Shown: positions 4,862-11,041 of the stretch, piece after piece
Layout: each line of letters starts with the position of its first letter
Position numbering within the stretch: the first letter of the stretch is position 1
NCBI GenBank assembly: GCA_004554075.1
Contig: SFOB01000067.1
Coordinates: 1 to 17,398 of the forward strand
Source: Treponema sp.
GTDB lineage: Bacteria; Spirochaetota; Spirochaetia; Treponematales; Treponemataceae
Reading direction: 5' to 3'
DNA: 17,398 bases
Notes under the pieces: model-generated
Told to the model about the DNA's origin: nothing
The model's database searches: none
The model's input: the letters and a program-made list of their open reading frames with translations, nothing else
Translations under genes and position numbers: made by a program

Positions 4862-6535
4862 ATGTCACATTTTACACGAAAAAATATCAGATTATTACTT
4901 TTAACTTTACTTGGAATTACTTGTATTATCTTTTTGCGATACACTGGTATGTCTGATTCCAGATATTTTCACCTTGGTTCTTTCAGAATTCCAACTTCAA
5001 CCCGCAGCGGAGTCATTTCCGGCCTGCTCTCCCTTATCTGCATTCTCCTTGTCTTTGTTGATTATAAAAAAGGTGTCAAAATCGGCATTGCTCTTAATCT
5101 GATTTCAACCGGGAATCTTTTTTTCGGTATGATAATGAGCAAATCAATTGTCTCTCTGCCAGGAACCATGACCAGCCTTGTTTCCCTCGTAACTCTGATT
5201 ACAATATATTTCTTCTATAGTAAACTTTCTATCAGCAACATGACAGATTATATCACGGGTCAGGGAAACCGTCGTGCTTATGTCAAAGAAGTAAGTGAAC
5301 ATATAGAAGCAAAAAAGTCCTTTACCCTGGCCTGCGTTGAGCTTGAAGATTTTAAGCATATTAATGATGTATATGGCATTCAGATTGGTGACGCCCTGAT
5401 TAACAAAACCGCAGACAAACTTGCTACAATTCTGGATAAAAAAGATAAAATGTTCAGAATAACCGGTTCTAAGCTTGCAATCCTGTTTGAACCTGGAGAA
5501 TCTCCGGAAGAAAGACTTAAGAGTATAATAACCTCCGAAACAGTTACTGTTTCAATTGGCTCTGATGAAAATCTTATAGAAACCTCTTGCGTACTTTCAC
5601 TGGGAGCTGGTGTTGTATACTCACATCCTCCATATAATTACACAAAAACGGCTTCTTCTGTTTTACAGGATGCAGAAACAGCCCTTGCTTCTACCCGTAA
5701 CCTTTCCGACCAGAGAATCTGCATTTTTAATGAAAAAATGAATAATTCTGAAGTAAAGCATCGGGAAGCAGAATTCCTTGTTAAAGAAGCCCTTAAGAAT
5801 AATTATTTTTACCTTGTTTATCAGCCTCAGTTCACTACAAACGAAAAAAAACTTCGTGGTTTTGAAACTTTAATCCGCTGCAGAAAGCCGGACATGACTA
5901 TCGTGAGCCCGATGGACTTTATTCCTGCCGCTGAAAAGTCAAACCTTATTATGAAAATTGATGATTTTGTAATTGAAACGGCCATGAAGGAATTCAAACC
6001 GGTTCTTGAGAATTCTGACAGTGAACTGATTATTTCCATTAACATTTCTGCTAAAACCATGGCAAGCGCAGACTTCTATAATCATATTAAAAGACTGATT
6101 GATGAAATCCACTTTCCACCGGAAAATCTTGAATTTGAAATTACAGAATATTCTTTTGCTGAATCTCTTGATACTACAATTTCAAACATTAAAAAACTTC
6201 GCGAAACCGGGGTACATATTGCCCTTGATGATTTTGGAACCGGCTATACTTCTATAAAACAGCTGATGAAGCTTCCTATTAATCTGCTTAAGATTGACAA
6301 GAGCCTTATTGATGATATTGAAACCGACCAGAATATGCGCGACATGGTAGACTCAGTAATCTACATGGGCCACATTATGAACTGTGAAGTTATTTCTGAA
6401 GGCGTTGAAAAAGAGGCTCAGCTGGATATTCTTCGCGAACACAAATGCGACTTTATTCAGGGCTTTGTCTGGGGAAAGCCGATTAATTTTGAAGAAGCAA
6501 AAAACATGTGCAGCCAGGAAGAGTTCGGACTTTAG
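4862..6535 (+). CDS. Membrane-bound GGDEF-EAL protein, probable cyclic-di-GMP phosphodiesterase
   Basis: 557 residues. Four hydrophobic segments at about 8-26, 49-67, 73-93 and 104-121 form an N-terminal membrane domain without a recognised sensor fold. A GGDEF-like domain follows at about 125-290; the signature position reads RITGSKLAIL (199-208), so the metal- and GTP-binding residues are lost and cyclase activity is unlikely. The EAL domain (about 300-548) keeps the expected catalytic set: Glu335 in ETLIR, Asn394, Glu426 in EITE, Asp456-Asp457 in DDFGTG, Lys477 in LKID, Glu513 in EGVE and Gln533 in QGF. It therefore most likely hydrolyses c-di-GMP to pGpG at the membrane, with the degenerate GGDEF domain perhaps a regulatory module. 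In spirochaetes c-di-GMP affects motility and host adaptation. Its stop overlaps that of the convergent ribF-like gene. Confidence 0.92.
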   Translation: MSHFTRKNIRLLLLTLLGITCIIFLRYTGMSDSRYFHLGSFRIPTSTRSGVISGLLSLICILLVFVDYKKGVKIGIALNLISTGNLFFGMIMSKSIVSLPGTMTSLVSLVTLITIYFFYSKLSISNMTDYITGQGNRRAYVKEVSEHIEAKKSFTLACVELEDFKHINDVYGIQIGDALINKTADKLATILDKKDKMFRITGSKLAILFEPGESPEERLKSIITSETVTVSIGSDENLIETSCVLSLGAGVVYSHPPYNYTKTASSVLQDAETALASTRNLSDQRICIFNEKMNNSEVKHREAEFLVKEALKNNYFYLVYQPQFTTNEKKLRGFETLIRCRKPDMTIVSPMDFIPAAEKSNLIMKIDDFVIETAMKEFKPVLENSDSELIISINISAKTMASADFYNHIKRLIDEIHFPPENLEFEITEYSFAESLDTTISNIKKLRETGVHIALDDFGTGYTSIKQLMKLPINLLKIDKSLIDDIETDQNMRDMVDSVIYMGHIMNCEVISEGVEKEAQLDILREHKCDFIQGFVWGKPINFEEAKNMCSQEEFGL

Positions 6536-7311
6536 TTTACAAATCGTACACTATTGCATTCGGGGAGTTCTGTGATACGGCCACCGCTTATGGTAAGGCG
6601 TACCAGCTCCCCTTTTTCATTTTCAGTACGGTAAAGACCGTCTGGGGGCAGCAGTTGTGTAGCTTTTTCTGAGGCAGCGCGGCGGATTGCAGCTATATCC
6701 AGCTCGTAAGGGCGTTCCAAAAGCTCCCGGGCAGTAGTAAAAAAGCCTCTGCTCAGCATTTTTCTGATATAAGACGAAGAAATTCTCTCTTCCTCATCAG
6801 TTCCTTCATTAAAATACACAGGATCTACAAAAACCGTTTCTACGCCATTTTTTTCAGCCCAGTATCTGATTGCCTGAGCATCTGTAGCCCCTTTAAAGCC
6901 GCAGCGGAAATCAATTCCTTCTGCTAAAAGTTCCATATTGCATACGTTCAAAAGGATATTCAGAAAATCAGCCCCCATCATAGAGGCAAAGGAATCATCA
7001 AAATCTACTACAATGGCAAAATCAAGGCCAAGTTCTTCAAACAACCTGATTCTTTGATCCAGAGTTGAAAGATCTCCCATATAGTCGCTGCTGTGCTTAA
7101 TACCTGGAAGAGGTCTTGAAAATGTAAGTACACCGCAAGAAAGGCTGCGCGCACGGCCTGCGGTCAAAAGTTCTCCAAGAAGTTTTCTATGCCCCTTATG
7201 AAGCCCGTCAAAACTGCCAACCGAAATACCAGTCTTAGCTCCACTAAGGAAATCTGTGTTTGAGTCTCCGTTTAATATAGAAAGAATATCATTCCAGGTA
7301 AAAAGTTTCAT
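6532..7311 (-). CDS. ribF: FAD synthetase-type protein (RibF N-terminal domain, no riboflavin kinase)
   Basis: Probable FMN adenylyltransferase making FAD from FMN and ATP. The nucleotidyltransferase motif GSFDGLHKGH is at about 32-41 and the ISSSYIR motif (ISSTRIR in most relatives) at about 177-183, with FDDSFASMMGADFL between. Length is 259 residues from the ATG at 7311, against about 310 for bifunctional RibF. The GFPTAN flavokinase motif is absent; only short echoes of that domain remain (ERPYEL, LLPPDGLYR), so FMN would have to come from elsewhere. The ATG at 7311 is preferred over an in-frame GTG at 7329 because a TATAAT lies 6 nt before it, within the longer reading; there is no Shine-Dalgarno. 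Convergent with the GGDEF-EAL gene, the stops overlapping by 4 nt, and divergent from ilvE. Confidence 0.85.
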   Translation of the reverse strand: MKLFTWNDILSILNGDSNTDFLSGAKTGISVGSFDGLHKGHRKLLGELLTAGRARSLSCGVLTFSRPLPGIKHSSDYMGDLSTLDQRIRLFEELGLDFAIVVDFDDSFASMMGADFLNILLNVCNMELLAEGIDFRCGFKGATDAQAIRYWAEKNGVETVFVDPVYFNEGTDEEERISSSYIRKMLSRGFFTTARELLERPYELDIAAIRRAASEKATQLLPPDGLYRTENEKGELVRLTISGGRITELPECNSVRFVN

Positions 7312-7317
7312 GTTTTT

Positions 7318-7323
7318 ATTATA
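7318..7323 (-). promoter_or_regulatory. -10 box of ribF, ATG-proximal
   Basis: TATAAT (7323-7318) ends 6 nt before the ATG at 7311, with AAAAAC between and no Shine-Dalgarno. The hexamer 17 nt upstream is TTTTTT, as at dut. A leaderless transcript is expected. It overlaps the divergent ilvE promoter region. Confidence 0.5.
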
Positions 7324-7329
7324 TATCAC

Positions 7330-7358
7330 TTTACTAATAAAAAAAATAGTTATATAAT
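7330..7358 (+). promoter_or_regulatory. Promoter of ilvE
   Basis: TTTACT (7330-7335), 17-nt spacer, TATAAT (7353-7358). The leader is about 45 nt and ends in GAGG six to nine bases before the ATG at 7410. Confidence 0.65.
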
Positions 7359-7378
7359 TATTTAGTGTAAATAAAAAA

Positions 7379-7395
7379 CTTTAGTATTACTAAAG
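7379..7395 (+). promoter_or_regulatory. Hairpin just upstream of the ilvE ribosome site
   Basis: CTTTAGT (7379-7385) and ACTAAAG (7389-7395) form a perfect 7-bp stem with a three-base loop, ending 4 nt before GAGG. It could affect ribosome access or mRNA stability; no riboswitch or attenuator (leader peptide, T-tract) is seen. Confidence 0.4.
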
Positions 7396-7409
7396 AGCGA
7401 GGTACAATT

Positions 7410-8510
7410 ATGGCAACAACAAAAACAACTGCTAAAAAACCTGCTGCAAAGAAAACAACAGCAAAAAAAACAACAAGTAAAAAGCCGGCAGCCAAAAAGA
7501 GAATTGACTGGGGCAATCTTCCATTCGGCTACAAAGAAACTTCTAAGAGCTATGTAGCAAACTGGAAAAATGGTAAATGGGATGCGGGAAAGCTTACAAG
7601 TGACCACACTGTAACCATCAGCGAATGTGCTGGCGTTCTTCAGTACGCTCAGACTTGTTTTGAAGGCCTTAAAGCATATACAACAGAACACGGCGACATT
7701 GTTACTTTCCGTCCGGATTTGAACGCTGAACGTATGGAAAACTCTTGTAAACGTCTTGAAATGCCAGTTTTCCCAAAAGAGCGTTTTATTGAAGCTGTTC
7801 TTAAAACAATTAAAGCAAACAAGGAATGGGTTCCGCCTTATGGAAGCGGTGCTACTCTTTACATCCGTCCATACATGTTCGGTTCAAGTGCAGTTATCGG
7901 TGTAAAACCAGCTGATGAATATCAGTTCCGTATTCTCGTAACTCCTGTTGGACCATATTTCAAAGGCGGTGTAAAACCTATTAAGGTTCGCCTTTCAGAT
8001 CTCGACCGCGCTGCTCCTCATGGAACCGGTGATATTAAGGCTGGTTTGAACTACGCTATGTCTCTGCACAACATCGTAGATGCTCACAACAACGGCTACG
8101 CAGAAAATATGTATCTTGATCCTGCTACTCACACTTACCTCGAGGAAACAGGTGGAGCAAACATCCTCTTCATCACTAAGGATGGAAAGCTTGTTACTCC
8201 AAAATCTGATTCTATCTTGCCTTCTATTACAAGACGTTCTCTCGTAATCGTTGCAAAAGAATACCTCCACATGGAAGTTGAAGAGAGAAAGATTAACAAG
8301 TCTGAACTTGCTGACTTTGTAGAATGCGGACTTTGTGGTACAGCAGCAGTTATTTCTCCAGTTGGCGAAATTGATGACCACGGAAAGCAGATTATCTACA
8401 ACGAAGGAAAACAGGAAATGGGTCCTAAACTCAAGGAAATCTATGATACTTTGACTGGTATCCAGATGGGAAGATTACCAGCTCCTGAGGGCTGGGTATA
8501 TACTATCTAA
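7410..8510 (+). CDS. ilvE: Branched-chain amino acid aminotransferase with Lys/Ala/Thr-rich N-terminal tail
   Basis: PLP-dependent fold-type IV aminotransferase interconverting Val, Leu and Ile with their 2-oxo acids, using glutamate/2-oxoglutarate. The conserved core runs from about residue 31: IDWGNLPFGY, YANWKNG-like start, QTCFEGLKAY (81-90), YIRPYMFGSS (151-160), PLP-binding Lys210 in DIKAGLNYA, TYLEETGGANILF (242-254) and CGTAAVISPVGEI (309-321). This matches the longer eukaryote/Gram-positive-like BCAT group. Residues 1-30 are an extra tail built almost only from Lys, Ala, Thr and Pro (repeats of TAKK and PAAKK), resembling histone H1-like tails and not needed for the enzyme fold. The ATG has GAGG at a suitable distance, so the tail is probably translated. 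Alone on its transcript, followed by a large hairpin. Confidence 0.95.
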   Translation: MATTKTTAKKPAAKKTTAKKTTSKKPAAKKRIDWGNLPFGYKETSKSYVANWKNGKWDAGKLTSDHTVTISECAGVLQYAQTCFEGLKAYTTEHGDIVTFRPDLNAERMENSCKRLEMPVFPKERFIEAVLKTIKANKEWVPPYGSGATLYIRPYMFGSSAVIGVKPADEYQFRILVTPVGPYFKGGVKPIKVRLSDLDRAAPHGTGDIKAGLNYAMSLHNIVDAHNNGYAENMYLDPATHTYLEETGGANILFITKDGKLVTPKSDSILPSITRRSLVIVAKEYLHMEVEERKINKSELADFVECGLCGTAAVISPVGEIDDHGKQIIYNEGKQEMGPKLKEIYDTLTGIQMGRLPAPEGWVYTI

Positions 8511-8524
8511 TTCATAAATAAAAA

Positions 8525-8605
8525 ATTTCTCACAGAGAACACAGAGGCCACAGAGAGGAAATTATACATCACCTGCTCTGTGGCCTCTTTTGCTCTGTGT
8601 GAAAT
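8525..8605. repeat. Large two-part hairpin built from CACAGAG repeats
   Basis: AGAGGCCACAGAG (8543-8555) pairs perfectly with CTCTGTGGCCTCT (8576-8588), and outside it CACAGAG (8531-8537) pairs with CTCTGTG (8593-8599) and ATTTC (8525-8529) with GAAAT (8601-8605). The left arm carries CACAGAG three times at 9-nt spacing. It lies between the convergent ilvE and SPOR-protein genes, so it may act as a bidirectional terminator, though no strong T-tract follows on the plus strand. The repeated units also suggest a dispersed palindromic element. Confidence 0.75.
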
Positions 8606-8617
8606 ATTTTAAGCCTA

Positions 8618-10363
8618 TTATCTTACCTTACGCAAGAACGCATCTTTGAATCCGTAAGACTTAAATCTTTCAAGAACTACCTTATATTCATCCATAGTAA
8701 CTGGTCCAATCAATACCTGCTTGCTCTTGCCGCCGGCCATTGGAACAATTGTAACAGGATAGTTTGTTCCGTACTTGTTGATAACTTCAAGGATATTATC
8801 ATCAGAAGAATATACTGCAATCTGAATATAGTACTTTCCAGATTCAAGATCCTTAAGACTTGGAACAATATATTTATCATAAGATGTTTCTGTTACAGAA
8901 GGAGCTTTTACTTCAGGTTTTACCTCTGCAACAGGAGCCAGATCCTGCTTTGATTTAGTTTCAGATGGAAGCGGAGTAAGAATAATTTCATCTATTGATT
9001 CAATCTCATTTTCCTCAACAACATCTTCTACTTCATCTTCATCACTGTCGCTTTCTGGTGGATTAGAATCTGCAGGTACAAGCACAATAGCTTCATATTC
9101 TTCTGATTCTTCAGCTTCCTCAGTCTCAGGTTCAGCTTCAGGCTCAGCCTCTTCTTCACTTTCCTCAGGCAATGATTCAAGTTCATCAGCTTCAAAGGCT
9201 TCTGCAGAAGGAACATCTTCTTCAGCAGTCTCTTCTTCCGGTTCGGCTTCAGTTTCTTCTTCTACTGGAAGTTCATCTGGAGTTTCTGCATCAAAGGCTT
9301 CTTCGTCAAAACCTTCTTCCTCAGGAATATCAGTTTCTTCTGTTTCTTCAGCCTCTTCTTCTGCACTTTCTTCTACAGGAACAGGAGCAGGTTCTTCATC
9401 TTCAAAAGCTTCTTCCTCAAGTTCTTCTTCTACAGGAGTTTCATCTTCAACCTCAGCCTCTGCTTCTTCAGTATCTTCTTCCTCATCAAGAGTTTCTTCT
9501 TCAACCTCCTCGGCAGGAAGGGCATCCGGTGCTTCATCTTCAAAAGCTTCTTCTGAAGTTTCTTCTTCAGCATTTTTTTCAGGAAGCTCTTCTGTTTCTT
9601 CTTCTTTTTCTATAATTTCCTCAGGAGTTTCATCAACATATTCTTCAGCTTCTTCTTCATCGCCACCGGCAATTATCTCTTCATCAGCAGCCTCATCTGG
9701 AGCCTCATCTTCTGTGTCAGCTTCAGCCTCATTCTCTGCTTCGGCTTCTGCATCAAACTCTTCCTCTTCCAGATCTTGTTCAGCAAAGTCTTCTTCACTT
9801 TCTTCTGGAAGTTCTGCTTCTTCAGCAAGCTCATTTTCTGCTTCAGCTTCAGCTTCAGCTTCAGTTTCGTCTTCTGCTTCTTCTTCAGCTTCAGGCAAGT
9901 TTTCTTCCGGCTCATCAAAGGCATCTGTATTTTCTTCTGCGCTGATGTTTTCAAAATTACCGTCATCCCAGTCTTCAATCTCTGCTGTAGACTTTGTAAT
10001 AACCGCATTTCCATAAACACGTTCATCCTGACCAGAACGTTTTGTAATTTTTACGATATTGTTTGCGCCCTTATCAATTCCCATTGCCTTAGCAGCTTCT
10101 GGAGAAAGCATAATTGCAACCCCTTCAGAAGGATCCAGAGCACCAATTACAAGAATATCTACAGTTGTATCACCTGCAATATTTGTAACACTGATAATAT
10201 CACCCGGGAGGTAGCCTACTGTCTTTGCGAAAAGTCCCTGTGGGAAAACGCCCTCATCTACGACTACAGCCCTTCCATCTAATGAAGGACTGAATGATGC
10301 GAACATAAGACATCCTGCAGTTACTACCAGAATCTTAATAATGCTTTTGATTTTATTTTTCAT
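8618..10363 (-). CDS. Exported, extremely acidic SPOR-domain protein with RlpA-like N-terminal region
   Basis: 581 residues from the preferred ATG at 10363; numbering here counts from the longer ATG at 10375 (585). Signal peptide at about 9-29. Residues about 45-115 (GLFAKTVGYLPGDIISVTNI, then SPEAAKAMGI) resemble the double-psi barrel of RlpA, but the usual DRGP segment reads IGALDPSEG, so lytic transglycosylase activity is doubtful. Residues about 145-465 are a low-complexity Glu/Asp/Ala segment with almost no basic residues, containing five degenerate units of the form AF[ED]...LP.EE. The C-terminus (about 512-585, GKYYIQIAVYSS ... QVLIGPV ... GFKDAFLRKV) is a SPOR domain, which binds denuded peptidoglycan. 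Likely a periplasmic cell-wall protein. GGATGG 8 nt before 10363 favours that start. Two to fourteen nt behind the upstream gene, so co-transcribed. Confidence 0.85.
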   Translation of the reverse strand: MKNKIKSIIKILVVTAGCLMFASFSPSLDGRAVVVDEGVFPQGLFAKTVGYLPGDIISVTNIAGDTTVDILVIGALDPSEGVAIMLSPEAAKAMGIDKGANNIVKITKRSGQDERVYGNAVITKSTAEIEDWDDGNFENISAEENTDAFDEPEENLPEAEEEAEDETEAEAEAEAENELAEEAELPEESEEDFAEQDLEEEEFDAEAEAENEAEADTEDEAPDEAADEEIIAGGDEEEAEEYVDETPEEIIEKEEETEELPEKNAEEETSEEAFEDEAPDALPAEEVEEETLDEEEDTEEAEAEVEDETPVEEELEEEAFEDEEPAPVPVEESAEEEAEETEETDIPEEEGFDEEAFDAETPDELPVEEETEAEPEEETAEEDVPSAEAFEADELESLPEESEEEAEPEAEPETEEAEESEEYEAIVLVPADSNPPESDSDEDEVEDVVEENEIESIDEIILTPLPSETKSKQDLAPVAEVKPEVKAPSVTETSYDKYIVPSLKDLESGKYYIQIAVYSSDDNILEVINKYGTNYPVTIVPMAGGKSKQVLIGPVTMDEYKVVLERFKSYGFKDAFLRKVR

Positions 10364-10377
10364 ACCCCTACCCATCC

Positions 10378-10884
10378 TTAGGCTTTATATGCTCTTAATG
10401 CTTTACTTATTTCATTTACCAAATCTGATGATATTTTTACCAGATTATTTTTCTTACTGCGGTCCAGTTTTATATTTTTCATAGACTTGTCCGCAATCTT
10501 TTTACCAGTTTTAACAGAAGTGATTGAGAAATCAATTTCATACAGATCTGAAGCTGCACTTAAGGTTTCTTCTGTTCTTTCATAATAAAGTCTTATCTGA
10601 ATGAAATAATCTGAAAAACCGTTAAAGGCGTCGCCCTGACCTATTTTATATAATTTTTCATCCTGTGCTTTTGATTCAGAAATTGCCGCATCAGAATTAG
10701 TAACTATATAACCATACTCAAAAAAGTTATTGAGCACAGAATCTTCTATAATCATTGAATCTTCTGAAACGCAGTCCAGGCTTTCATCATGCTGTACAAT
10801 CTGAAAAGAAATCTGATTTGCAAAGCAGAATGTGCCGCTTATAAGAAGAATTGCAAGAATACTAAATCTTTTAAGTTTCCCCAT
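10378..10884 (-). CDS. Small exported protein of unknown function
   Basis: 168 residues from the ATG at 10884. It opens with a typical signal peptide (MGKLKRFSILAILLISGTF, cleavage probably after CFA at about residue 22), so it is periplasmic or surface-exposed. The mature part has no recognised domain; it alternates short beta-like stretches (QISFQIVQH, DYFIQIRLYYER, LYEIDFSITSVKTGKKI) and ends in a helical Lys/Ser-rich segment (SKKNNLVKISSDLVNEISKAL). The TTG at 10908 gives a longer reading that hides the signal peptide, so it is rejected; GGGG precedes the chosen ATG. It lies immediately upstream of the acidic SPOR-domain gene on the same strand, suggesting a joint envelope role. No convincing promoter was found in 10885-10990. 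Confidence 0.75.
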   Translation of the reverse strand: MGKLKRFSILAILLISGTFCFANQISFQIVQHDESLDCVSEDSMIIEDSVLNNFFEYGYIVTNSDAAISESKAQDEKLYKIGQGDAFNGFSDYFIQIRLYYERTEETLSAASDLYEIDFSITSVKTGKKIADKSMKNIKLDRSKKNNLVKISSDLVNEISKALRAYKA

Positions 10885-10993
10885 CAAAAAGACCCCACTA
10901 TTGCGCAAAAGGCGCCGGCCGGAAACAATACTCCGACTCTTATTATTTTAATCGGTGAAAAATTAAGGCGGGTTTAGAGATTTTTTTACATCG

Positions 10994-11022
10994 TTGCGGA
11001 ATTAAAAACCTTGTGATAAAAT
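10994..11022 (+). promoter_or_regulatory. Promoter of the sugar dehydratase operon
   Basis: TTGCGG (10994-10999), 17-nt spacer, TAAAAT (11017-11022), 19 nt before the ATG at 11042; the -35 matches that of the DUF4349 gene. A purine-rich AAGGGTTGGG serves as a weak ribosome site. Confidence 0.65.
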
Positions 11023-11041
11023 AAATAAAAGGGTTGGGACA

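Noticed and set aside
8531..8557. CACAGAG direct repeats considered as a mini CRISPR array
   Set aside because: Units are 7 nt at 9-nt spacing, far too short for repeats and spacers, and they form one arm of a hairpin.
9172..10282. Several long plus-strand ORFs opposite the acidic protein, rich in Ser/Ala, Leu/Gln or Phe/Ser
   Set aside because: They are antisense shadows of GAA/GAG/GCA-rich codons in the SPOR-protein gene, with low-complexity translations, no ribosome sites and no recognisable domains.
10885..10908. Longer start (TTG) for the small exported protein
   Set aside because: It adds eight residues before a normal signal peptide and lacks a ribosome site.
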